Part shown: one piece after another, positions 32,000 through 38,258 of the stretch
Numbering within the stretch: the first letter of the stretch is position 1
Layout: each line of letters opens with the position of its first letter
Source of the DNA: CAYVUV01 sp964455095
GTDB taxonomy: Bacteria; Desulfobacterota; Binatia; HRBIN30; CADEER01
Direction of reading: 5' to 3'
Assembly (NCBI GenBank): GCA_964455095.1
Contig: CAYVUV010000097.1
Coordinates: forward strand, 1-38,258
Length of the DNA stretch: 38,258 bases
Translations under genes and position numbers: made by a program
Notes under the pieces: model-generated
What the model was told of the DNA's origin: nothing
Database searches by the model: none
Seen by the model: the letters and a program-made list of their open reading frames with translations, nothing else

Positions 32000-32906
32000 A
32001 CGGGGCACCCCATTCCGTCGCGAAGACGTCGGGCAACGGCGCGTGCAGCTCGATGACGGTGTCGCGCTCTGGGTGCGGCACGCACAACACGGAGGCGTGC
32101 AGCATCAGCCGCGGGGCCGGCGGCCCCCCGTACAGGCGGTCGCCGGCAATGGGGTGGCCGATGGCGGCGAGGTGCACCCGCAGTTGATGCATGCGCCCGG
32201 TGCGCGGCATGAGCTCGAGGAGCGTTCGGTCGGTCGCCCGACCGCGCACACACCAATCGGTCTGCGCCGACTTGCCGGCGCCAGCGGCGGCGATCGCGGC
32301 GCGGCCACCCGCCGCGGTGACCGACAACTCAATCCGTCCGCTCGTACCGGCGACTTCGCCGGCGACCACCGCCACGTACGTCTTGCTCACCGCCTGGTTC
32401 TGAAACGCGCGCGACAGCGCGCTCGCCGCTGAACCGCGGCGCGCGAACACCATGACGCCCGAGGTCCCGGTGTCGAGGCGGTGCACCAGCCACAGGCGCG
32501 ATTCCGCACCGGCGGCGCGCAGCTGCACTCGCAGCTGATCGTGCGCCGTACCGGCCGCCGCGGTGCGCGTCGGAGCGGCCGGCATCCCGGCGGGTTTGTC
32601 GATGGCGATCAGCGCCTCGTCTTCGTAAACGATGCGCAACGGTACGTCGGCGGCGGCGTCCGTTCCGCTTCGCTCACTTGCGGCGGCGGCGATGCGCACG
32701 CGGTCGCCCGACCGCGCCAGGCGCGACGCCACGCGGCAGCGCCGGCCATTCAAGAAGACGGCTCCCAGCTCGATCAGGCGCCGGGCGGCGCCGCGCGAGA
32801 CATCGTCGAGATGCGCCGCGATAGCGCGGTCGAGCCGCTCCGCCGCCCTGGAGTCGACGACGAACTCGCGCACGCCGAGTGGAGCGGCCTGTGCCTCCGC
32901 GTTCAC
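31998..32906 (-). CDS. RluA-family pseudouridine synthase
   Basis: 302 residues from GTG 32906 (GTGA overlap with the pilin-like gene). An S4 domain comes first (about 15-70: RLDRAIAAHLDDVSRGAARRLIELGAVFLNG). The catalytic part has IAIDKPAGMPA, WLVHRLDTGTSGVMVFAR (catalytic Asp145), KTYVAVVAGE, RTGRMHQLRVHLAAIGHPIAGDRLYGG and LMLHA. RluD/RluC-type enzymes make pseudouridines in 23S rRNA; RluA-type act on helix stems and tRNA. The exact target cannot be told. A hairpin overlaps its stop codon at the junction with the convergent TetR gene. Confidence 0.9.
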   Translation of the reverse strand: MNAEAQAAPLGVREFVVDSRAAERLDRAIAAHLDDVSRGAARRLIELGAVFLNGRRCRVASRLARSGDRVRIAAAASERSGTDAAADVPLRIVYEDEALIAIDKPAGMPAAPTRTAAAGTAHDQLRVQLRAAGAESRLWLVHRLDTGTSGVMVFARRGSAASALSRAFQNQAVSKTYVAVVAGEVAGTSGRIELSVTAAGGRAAIAAAGAGKSAQTDWCVRGRATDRTLLELMPRTGRMHQLRVHLAAIGHPIAGDRLYGGPPAPRLMLHASVLCVPHPERDTVIELHAPLPDVFATEWGAP

Positions 32907-33262
32907 GGGTGAACGCTGCAGAGGACTTTGCGGCCGGAGAGCGAATAGGTGCCGCCCTCGGGACAGGTCGGCAAGGTGCCCTGCTCTTCTTCCAGCTGCG
33001 CGAGCGACGGGACGTCACCGGCATGACTCACCAGCCACATGGTGATCTCGCGCTCGATGGTCTGGCGGTTGGTGCGGCAGGCGAACTCGCGCGTTGCATC
33101 GAGCGCCGTGATGGGGCCGGCGCGGTTCGCTTCCGTGTTCTGGAACTGGAAGTAGCCGAAGCCGAAGTAGAGGGCGGCGGCGATGAGCAGCGTCACCAGG
33201 ACGGACATGAACCCGCTACCGCGCTCGGAACCGAGCAGGGCCCAAGGCTGACGAGGCCTCAT
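32903..33262 (-). CDS. pilin-like exported protein with C-terminal CP-x-GG-x-Y...C motif
   Basis: 119 residues from ATG 33262, behind AAGGAGG. The beginning RGSGFMSVLVTLLIAAALYFGF has the Gly-Phe cut site and hydrophobic helix of a type IV prepilin, but Glu5 of the mature protein is Leu here. The C-terminus is LPTCPEGGTYSLSGRKVLCSVHP. CP-x-GG-x-Y and a later C-x-x-H are a known C-terminal signature of minor pilins and pseudopilins, where the two Cys form a disulfide. It overlaps DUF6285 (ATGA) and the pseudouridine synthase (GTGA), so all three are co-translated. Other pilus genes are not in the window, so a stand-alone pilin-like protein. Confidence 0.65.
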   Translation of the reverse strand: MRPRQPWALLGSERGSGFMSVLVTLLIAAALYFGFGYFQFQNTEANRAGPITALDATREFACRTNRQTIEREITMWLVSHAGDVPSLAQLEEEQGTLPTCPEGGTYSLSGRKVLCSVHP

Positions 33263-33663
33263 GCATCCTCCTTCTGCGCCGCCAACAGCTTCGGGTTGGC
33301 GACGGCCAGCTTCTCGCGCACGGTTGCTTCCACGTGATCGAGCACGGCGCGGCGATAGGCACCCGCATCCGCTTCGCCGGCGCGGATGCGCTCGCAGAGT
33401 TCCGCGGTGCGCCGGCTCAGCTCGCAGGCGACGGCCCCGGCGTTCGCCGGCATCGACAGCGGACCGAGCAACGCATCGAGCCGCTGCCATTCGGCAGCCA
33501 ACTGATCGTCGGCCAGGGCCAGCTCGCGACCGACGATCGCCAGGACATTGGCAGCGACGCGGGCGTGAAACTGCTTGCGGCCCTCGAGGGCGGGAATGAC
33601 GTCGGCCTCCAGAAAACCGCGCACGGCGTCGAGCAGCTCCAGACGGGAGGGTCGGTCCTGCAT
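33259..33663 (-). CDS. DUF6285 protein
   Basis: 134 residues from ATG 33663; upstream open frame has no start support. QDRPSRLELLDAVRGFLEAD, IPALEGRKQFHARVAANVLAIVGRELAL and the closing VREKLAVANPKLL match the DUF6285 pattern as I know it. Family members usually sit with a predicted aminoglycoside-type phosphotransferase and an acyl-CoA dehydrogenase. Neither is here, so this is an atypical setting. All-helical. Function unknown. First gene of the overlapping trio, separated from the large Cys-rich gene by a terminator. Confidence 0.75.
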   Translation of the reverse strand: MQDRPSRLELLDAVRGFLEADVIPALEGRKQFHARVAANVLAIVGRELALADDQLAAEWQRLDALLGPLSMPANAGAVACELSRRTAELCERIRAGEADAGAYRRAVLDHVEATVREKLAVANPKLLAAQKEDA

Positions 33664-33793
33664 AGCAGTCAGGCCCGCGCCACGCCCGGCGCCCCTGGTC
33701 GCTGCAAGCTGACGCGGATACCGCTGGGGCTCATGCGGCCCGGATGTTACCAGGCCGCGGGAGTCAGTCAACGAGAAGTGCCGCCCAAAACAA

Positions 33794-33827
33794 CAGCGCC
33801 CCGGCATCCTGCGATGCCGGGGCGCTG
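33794..33827 (-). terminator. intrinsic terminator of the first Cys-rich gene
   Basis: 15-bp perfect stem (arm CAGCGCCCCGGCATC), four-base loop CTGC. It lies 28 bases past the gene's stop and is followed on the minus strand by TTGTTTT. Flanking it is an outer perfect repeat GAGAAGTGC (33773-33781) and GCACTTCTC (33832-33840), so a larger cruciform could form. Confidence 0.8.
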
Positions 33828-33855
33828 AAAAGCACTTCTCTCTGATCAGGTGGGG

Positions 33856-36255
33856 CTAGTTCTTGCCCTTGAACTGCCCCGAGTCGTTCTTGATCGGCGC
33901 CGCGAAGTCGGCGCCCCAGCAGATCCCCGTGCTGTTGTTGCGCAACTGCGCGGTCAGCGGCAGATCCGCCGGCAGAATCGGCAGCGGCAGGTCCGGCAGC
34001 AGGCCGCCCTTGCCCTTCAGCAACGCCTTCGACTTGTCCGTCGTGCTGCCCTTCAAGAGGATCTTGCCCACCCCGGCCTGGGAGTTCGTCGAGTCGCTGT
34101 ACTTGTAGCCCTTGGTGCTGATCGGCTCCCACCGGGTGGCGTTCGGCGGCACCACCGCCGTTCCGATCAGCGTCGGCGTCGCCCCGGCGTAGAAGCAGAA
34201 GGCATACTGCGCCGTGGTCTCGGGATTGGCGAACTCGGCCTGGTCCGTCGACTGACCCTTGATCCACTTCCAGATCAACTTGTCCTTCGTGTTGTCGGTC
34301 TTGTCCTTGATCAGCAGCTTGCTCTTGACCGCCGTCCGGCACGTATCGGGTGTCGTCGGACAACCGCCCGAAAAGCACAGATCTTCCACTTCGTTGCACG
34401 TCTCGCCGAACCCGCAGGCCGGACCACCCGGCGTGCACGCGCCGCTCTGGCACGTCTCGGCGCCGTCGCAGAATGTTCCGTTGGGACACGCCGTCCCGTT
34501 CGGCTCAAAGCCGTCCGCCGGACATGTCGCCGACGTCCCATCGCAGCTTTCAGCCACGTCACAGACTCCAGCGTCCGCTCTGCACGGCGTTCCGGCCAGT
34601 TGCTTGGCATCGGCCGGGCAGGCGCTGCTGAGACCCGTGCAGTTCTCGGCGATGTCGCACACCCCCGCGGAAGCGCGGCATGGGGTGCCCGCCGCGACCA
34701 GCAAATCCGCCGGACAGGCACTGCTGACGCCGTTGCACAGCTCTGCGGCGTCGCAGGTGTCGACCGACGGACGGCACGGCGCTCCGTTCGGCTTCACGCC
34801 GTCCGCAGGACAGGTCCCCGCGCCGTCGCAATTCTCCACCTCGTCACACAGCTGCCCGACGCTGGCCGCACGGCACACGGTCGTCGGGAGTGCGTGATTG
34901 CTCAAACAAGTCCCGCTACCGTTACAGGTGTCCGGATCCGTACAGGTCGTATCGCTCGGATCGCCGCACGGCGTAGTCGCCGGTTCGAAGGCGTCGGGCG
35001 GACAGTTGCCTGCGCCGTCGCAGTCTTCCGCGACGTCGCAGTCACCTGCATCCGCGCGACATTCAGTGGTCCCTGGCTCGGGGTTTGCCAAGCAAGTCCC
35101 CGAGCCATCGCAAGTGTCGGGGTTGTCGCAGACGGTATCCGCGGGATTGCCGCAGGCCGCTCCCGACGACTTGTTCGTATGCTGGCAGATGTTTGAGCTG
35201 CCGTTGCATTGATCGTTGGTGCAGTCGTTCCCTTCGTCCGTACACGCGGTGCCGTTGGACTTGAACAGACAGCTCGAGGAGCAGCAGGAACCGGGACTGC
35301 CGTTCACACCAACGCCATCGTCACAATCCTCGCCCGGATTCGGCACGCCATTGTTGCACAGCGTCGGTGTTGGGGTAGCGGTGGGCGTGCGCGTCGGGGA
35401 GGCGGTCGGAGTCTTGGTCGGTGTATTCGTCGGCGTCCGCGTCGGCGTCCAGGTCGGCGTCGGCGTGCTGGTGGGCGTCGGCAGGGCCTGCCAATAGAAG
35501 CCCAGGTCCACACGATGGACGCTCTGGTCGGTCGGGCTGAGGCCGGAACCCGGACTGCGGGTGTTGGTCGGATCGAATACGTTGGGGCACGCAGCACCAA
35601 AACTCGGGAAAGCGGAATCGAGAGCCTGCACTTCAGCTCTCAGCGAAAAAGACGAGCTCGTGATCTGATACAGCGAGCCGATGTCCCCATTGCCGCCGTT
35701 GGGAGGATTTCCTCCCGTGGAGACGATCGTCGCGCTGCCACTCAGCAGCGTGAGCACCAGGCGAGTCGACACGCCGAGCGTGGAACCAGAGAGCGCGTTG
35801 AAAATCGTCGTCGCGTTGGGATTCGAGTTGCCCAGGTAAGTGATGACGCTCCCGATGCCGCTCGAGAATCGATAGGTCGCCGCGCTGGAGGCGGCCGGCC
35901 CGGAGGTGCCGGACATGGTATTTCCCAACGCGAACTGATCGTTGCGGATACCGAAGTAGAGGGCCGTCACACTGCCGGGGCTCAGCCCGCTACACGATAC
36001 GGTGGCACCGCCTGTCGCACAGGCGGACGTGCCCGTAACAGAGCAGCTGCCCCCACCCGGGATACCGGCGACGTACAGGGGGCCGCCATTGATGGTGAGC
36101 GCCGAGGCGCTCGATGCAGCGCCGAGCCACGTCAACACTCCCAAGACCGTGAGAGCCTTGACGCTCCACCCTGAAGGCGTGTTGCGAGTCGCTCTCGCAG
36201 ATACACTCACCACCGCAGTCTGCGCGGTTGATTGTCCCCGACGACCTAACGTCAT
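33856..36255 (-). CDS. secreted Cys-rich repeat protein with Thr-Pro linker and conserved C-terminal domain
   Basis: 799 residues from ATG 36255; the frame opens as far as 36519 but that runs over the His-Xaa-Ser gene. Signal peptide around 33-52 after a long N-region. Residues 53-255 are a beta-rich domain (SCSVTGTSACATGGATVSCSG, FGIRNDQF). Then 40 residues of Thr-Pro dipeptides (259-298). Next a myxobacterial-type Cys repeat (NNGVPNPGEDCDDG), then about nine Cys-rich units of type CRADAG.CDVAE.CDG...CPADG.EP.G. The last 168 residues are a conserved domain beginning CRTAVKSKLLIKDK, with WKWIKGQSTDQAEF and ICWGADF. The gene at 36981 is its paralogue. Probably a cell-surface or extracellular protein. 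Function unknown. Confidence 0.8.
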   Translation of the reverse strand: MTLGRRGQSTAQTAVVSVSARATRNTPSGWSVKALTVLGVLTWLGAASSASALTINGGPLYVAGIPGGGSCSVTGTSACATGGATVSCSGLSPGSVTALYFGIRNDQFALGNTMSGTSGPAASSAATYRFSSGIGSVITYLGNSNPNATTIFNALSGSTLGVSTRLVLTLLSGSATIVSTGGNPPNGGNGDIGSLYQITSSSFSLRAEVQALDSAFPSFGAACPNVFDPTNTRSPGSGLSPTDQSVHRVDLGFYWQALPTPTSTPTPTWTPTRTPTNTPTKTPTASPTRTPTATPTPTLCNNGVPNPGEDCDDGVGVNGSPGSCCSSSCLFKSNGTACTDEGNDCTNDQCNGSSNICQHTNKSSGAACGNPADTVCDNPDTCDGSGTCLANPEPGTTECRADAGDCDVAEDCDGAGNCPPDAFEPATTPCGDPSDTTCTDPDTCNGSGTCLSNHALPTTVCRAASVGQLCDEVENCDGAGTCPADGVKPNGAPCRPSVDTCDAAELCNGVSSACPADLLVAAGTPCRASAGVCDIAENCTGLSSACPADAKQLAGTPCRADAGVCDVAESCDGTSATCPADGFEPNGTACPNGTFCDGAETCQSGACTPGGPACGFGETCNEVEDLCFSGGCPTTPDTCRTAVKSKLLIKDKTDNTKDKLIWKWIKGQSTDQAEFANPETTAQYAFCFYAGATPTLIGTAVVPPNATRWEPISTKGYKYSDSTNSQAGVGKILLKGSTTDKSKALLKGKGGLLPDLPLPILPADLPLTAQLRNNSTGICWGADFAAPIKNDSGQFKGKN
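35362..35481 (-). repeat. Thr-Pro dipeptide repeat (20 units)
   Basis: Twenty two-residue units in the Cys-rich protein, mostly Pro-Thr, with single changes to Ser, Trp, Arg, Asn, Lys, Ala in the first place. A flexible extended linker, a likely glycosylation site, between the N-terminal domain and the Cys repeats. Codon usage varies, so the repeat is not fresh slippage. Confidence 0.85.
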
Positions 36256-36304
36256 GACGACGCCCCCCGTTGATGCCGCTGTGGTGCTGACTGCACCGAA
36301 ATTT

Positions 36305-36622
36305 TCACCACGAACCGTGGCTGCCGTGTGAACCGTGACTGCCGTGGCTGCCGTGGCTGCCGTGACTCCCATGCGAGCCGTGGCTGCCGTGACTGCCGTG
36401 GCTGCCGTGGCTGCCATGACTGCCGTGCGAGCCGTGCGACGCGTGCGACATGTGCTGCGCCAACAGCATCTTCTCGCTGTTCGGCTCCGTGCGCAGCGCC
36501 TGCGCTGCCTCGGACGCATCGAGGGCCGCCACCGGCTTTACTGCCTGCCGCGCCTCGTCCGGGCTGAGGAAATCGAGTGGCTTCTTGCGCAGCGACGGAA
36601 GTCCGTTTTTCTTTTCGCTCAT
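36305..36622 (-). CDS. His-Xaa-Ser repeat protein, HxsA-like candidate precursor peptide
   Basis: 105 residues from ATG 36622, with GAGGGAG six bases upstream; GTG 36628 is a poorer choice. Residues 1-56 are a leader-like, charged region without signal peptide (SEKKNGLPSLRKKPLDFLS, AALDASEAAQALR). From residue 57 come sixteen consecutive His-Xaa-Ser triplets: HMS, HAS, then fourteen HGS, and a terminal Trp105. The HXS system (HxsA substrate, radical SAM maturases HxsB/HxsC, HxsD) has substrates of exactly this repeat type. Ser codons mix AGY and TCN, so the amino-acid pattern is selected. Alternative: a His-rich metal-binding tail. It is 49 bases upstream of the Cys-rich gene, probably co-transcribed. 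No maturase gene is visible. Confidence 0.7.
   Translation of the reverse strand: MSEKKNGLPSLRKKPLDFLSPDEARQAVKPVAALDASEAAQALRTEPNSEKMLLAQHMSHASHGSHGSHGSHGSHGSHGSHGSHGSHGSHGSHGSHGSHGSHGSW
36311..36454 (-). repeat. 9-base tandem repeat encoding His-Xaa-Ser
   Basis: Sixteen units of nine bases. Third positions and serine codon family vary between units (GGC, GGT, GGG; AGC, AGT, TCA, TCG; CAC, CAT). Only the reading frame on the minus strand keeps this regularity and has a ribosome site and a non-repetitive N-terminal part. Confidence 0.9.
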
Positions 36623-36768
36623 GGTCACTCCCTCTCGGTGGGTGCGCGCGCAGTGGGCGCGCCTGTGCTCCTCACCTTGTCCCCCACTTCAGCTCGATGA
36701 CTACGGCACCCGGAAGCGCCCCTGGGGGCGCAGAGGAAGAGTCCCCCCGGTCAGAAGCCTGCCCCTTT

Positions 36769-36797
36769 CCTACAACAACCGCAGCTTACTTTGTCAA
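36769..36797 (-). promoter_or_regulatory. candidate promoter of the His-Xaa-Ser gene
   Basis: On the minus strand, TTGACA (36797-36792), then 17 bases, then TGTAGG (36774-36769). The -35 is perfect; the -10 matches three of six. Position upstream of the first gene after a terminator supports it. Confidence 0.45.
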
Positions 36798-36916
36798 GAA
36801 AAATGCCGTGCGGGCCCGCAGAGCATGGAGAAAATCACGCGACTAGCGGGGTCGCACTCCTCAAGCTGCTGCAGCTGAGAAGTGACTTGATGCGCTTCAA
36901 AACGATCTCGAAACAG

Positions 36917-36950
36917 CAGCGCCCCGACATCCTGCGATGTCGGGGCGCTG
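36917..36950 (-). terminator. intrinsic terminator of the second Cys-rich gene
   Basis: 15-bp perfect stem (arm CAGCGCCCCGACATC) with the same CTGC loop as at 33794. It differs by one compensated base pair from that hairpin. It begins 30 bases past the stop codon; a TTTCGAGATCGTTTTG tail follows on the minus strand. Confidence 0.75.
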
Positions 36951-36980
36951 GAGCTCACTCATGCATCCGACCGGGTCAGC

Positions 36981-38258
36981 TTAGTTCTTGCCCTTGAACT
37001 GCCCCGCGTCGTTCTTGATCGGCGAGGCGAAGCTCGCGCCCCAACAGATCCCCGAGGAGTTGTTGCGCAGCTGCGCGATCACCGGCAAATCCACCGGCGC
37101 GATCGGCAGCGTCACGTCGGGCAGGTCCGCTCCCTTACCCTTCAGCAACGCCTTCGACTTGTTGTTCGTGCTGCCCTTGACGAGCACCTTCTGGATGCTG
37201 TCCTGGGTGCCCGCCTTGTCCTTGTACTTGTAACCCTTGGTGCTGATCGGATCCCACAGCGACGCATTCGGCGGTATCTCCGCATGCGCGATCAGGGTCG
37301 GTGTCGCGCCGGCGTAGACGCAGAAGGCGTAGTCCGCCGTCGTCTCCGGATTGCCGAACTCGGCCTGGTCCGTCGACTGCCCCTTGATCCACTTCCAGAT
37401 CAGCTTGTCCTTGGTGTTGTCGGTCTTGTCCTTGATGAGCAGCTTGCTCTTCATGGCCGTGCGGCAGGTGTCGACCGTCAGCGGGCAACCGCCCATGAAG
37501 CACGCATCGGCGCCCTCGTTGCAGGTCTCGCCAATTCCGCACGGCGTGCCCGGCGAGGTGCACGTGCCGCTCTGGCAGGTATCGACGCCGTCGCAGAACA
37601 CCCCGTTCGAGCAACCCGTTCCGTCCGCTTCGAACGCGTCGGCTGGGCAGCTCGATGCGAACCCATCGCAGGTCTCTGCGACGTCGCACGCCCCGGCGTC
37701 GGCACGGCAGATGGTGCCGTTCGGCTCCACTCCATCAGCCGGGCAGGCACTGCTCAAACCGTCACATACCTCGGCAGCATCGCACAGGTCGGTCGAGGCC
37801 CGGCAAGGCGTTCCGTTCGCCTTCACGCCGTCAGCCGGGCAGTTGCCGGCCCCGTCGCAGTTCTCCGCCTCGTCGCAGGCCTGGCCCACGCTGGCTGCGC
37901 GGCACTGCGTCGTGTTTGGTTCGTGATTGCCCTGACACGTCCCAGCACCGTCGCAAGTGTCCGGATCCGTGCAGTCCGTGTCACTCGGATCTCCGCATGC
38001 GGTTGCGGCGGGCTCGAACGCATCCGCCGGACACGCACTGCTCGACCCGTCGCACACTTCCTGGACGTCGCAGTCCCCAGCATCGGCACGGCACACGGTT
38101 CCGTTCGGCTTGACTCCATCGGCCGGGCAGGTCGGCGAGCTGCCATCACAAACCTCGGCCTCGTCACACAGTGGCCCCGCACTTGCCGCGCGGCACTCCG
38201 CCCCGGAATTACCCGCCGGGTGCGTGCAGGTACCGAGACCGTTGCACTCGTCGACCGT
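36981..38258 (-). CDS. secreted Cys-rich repeat protein, C-terminal part (5' end beyond the window)
   Basis: The frame is open from the stop at 36981 to the end of the window (426 codons), so the gene begins further right; an internal ATG at 38096 is not the true start. The visible part has about seven Cys-rich units (for example CRADAGDCDVQEVCDGSSSACPADAFEP, shown in part) and ends in the conserved domain: CRTAMKSKLLIKDK, WKWIKGQSTDQAEF, ISTKGYKYKD, LLKGKGADL, ICWGASF, GQFKGKN. This domain is nearly the same as in the gene at 33856 (from CRTA, only Val/Met differs in the first 37 residues), so the two are recent tandem paralogues. N-terminus not visible; likely secreted. Confidence 0.8.
   Translation of the reverse strand, partial: TVDECNGLGTCTHPAGNSGAECRAASAGPLCDEAEVCDGSSPTCPADGVKPNGTVCRADAGDCDVQEVCDGSSSACPADAFEPAATACGDPSDTDCTDPDTCDGAGTCQGNHEPNTTQCRAASVGQACDEAENCDGAGNCPADGVKANGTPCRASTDLCDAAEVCDGLSSACPADGVEPNGTICRADAGACDVAETCDGFASSCPADAFEADGTGCSNGVFCDGVDTCQSGTCTSPGTPCGIGETCNEGADACFMGGCPLTVDTCRTAMKSKLLIKDKTDNTKDKLIWKWIKGQSTDQAEFGNPETTADYAFCVYAGATPTLIAHAEIPPNASLWDPISTKGYKYKDKAGTQDSIQKVLVKGSTNNKSKALLKGKGADLPDVTLPIAPVDLPVIAQLRNNSSGICWGASFASPIKNDAGQFKGKN

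Larger units (their letters stand above)
36623..36980. other. non-coding region upstream of the His-Xaa-Ser gene
   Basis: 358 bases with no supported gene. It carries a candidate promoter (36769-36797), a perfect 12-bp palindrome TGCGGGCCCGCA (36809-36820) just upstream of the -35, and the terminator of the second Cys-rich gene (36917-36950). About 140 bases of untranslated leader would precede the His-Xaa-Ser start. Confidence 0.55.

Noticed and set aside
36311..36454. Tandem 9-base repeat as a CRISPR or satellite repeat
   Set aside because: Unit too short, no spacers, and it codes in frame with selected synonymous variation.
33856..36519. Extended frame that would make the first Cys-rich protein 887 residues
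   Set aside because: The extra N-terminal part reads through the His-Xaa-Ser repeat in another frame (AATAATAV-type repeats) and has no signal or ribosome site; ATG 36255 with signal peptide is preferred.
1..38258. tRNA, rRNA, insertion sequence or prophage
   Set aside because: None seen by reading: no transposase, integrase or phage proteins, no tRNA-like cloverleaf noticed. A computational tRNA scan was not possible here.

Overview
The window is about 38 kb of GC-rich bacterial chromosome, densely coded on both strands, with no tRNA, rRNA, transposase, phage gene or CRISPR array that I can recognise. Several things together suggest a Gram-negative soil or sediment lineage of the old deltaproteobacterial grade: an RND/MMPL exporter next to a YCF48-type lipoprotein, DUF1844 and DUF6285 proteins, a matrixin with a C-terminal membrane anchor, secreted proteins with Thr-Pro linkers and Cys-rich repeats of the myxobacterial type, and an SCP2-type thiolase. 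Candidatus Binatia is my best guess. It is an inference from gene content only.

Layout. 1-4234 (minus): the start of an RND exporter gene, a YCF48-like lipoprotein, a small exported NTF2-like protein and a GAF-containing PEP-protein phosphotransferase (ptsP). 4341-5800 (minus): a three-gene operon of a CxxC protein, a DUF493/YbeD protein and a MEMO1/AmrB protein. 5854-8835 (minus): a receiver-kinase hybrid and recQ. 9292-10812 (minus): a small H1-like basic protein, an exported protein of unknown role and a matrixin protease. 10961-12723 (plus): a membrane histidine kinase translationally coupled to a nucleotidyltransferase. 12740-15717 (minus): an MltD-like lytic transglycosylase and a second membrane histidine kinase. 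15896-24604 (plus): envelope quality control and housekeeping (htpX, DUF1844, DegQ-type protease, PBP1b, TPR lipoprotein, tsaD, rsmA, mutM).

24610-31975 holds a metabolic island. A UspA-like protein and a short-chain dehydrogenase run leftward. A six-gene operon diverges from them: a heme-oxygenase-like (PqqC/CADD-like) protein, four subunits of a 2-oxoacid:ferredoxin oxidoreductase and an SCP2-type thiolase. An 18-bp perfect palindrome lies in the divergent promoter region. A Nudix CoA pyrophosphatase and a TetR regulator close the island. Together they look like a regulated pathway that makes an acyl-CoA from a 2-oxoacid and then cleaves or condenses it. The role of the heme-oxygenase-like protein is unknown.

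31998-33663 (minus) is an overlapping trio: DUF6285 protein, pilin-like protein, RluA-family pseudouridine synthase. 33794-38258 (minus) holds two paralogous secreted Cys-rich proteins. They share an almost identical C-terminal domain and near-identical terminators. Between them lies a 105-residue protein that ends in sixteen consecutive His-Xaa-Ser triplets and a terminal Trp. That is the pattern of HxsA-type precursors of radical-SAM-modified peptides, but no maturase gene is visible in the window. This peptide and the heme-oxygenase-like/oxidoreductase operon are the two strongest leads.

Two of the four convergent gene junctions have both stop codons inside an inverted repeat, and a third has a hairpin over one stop.
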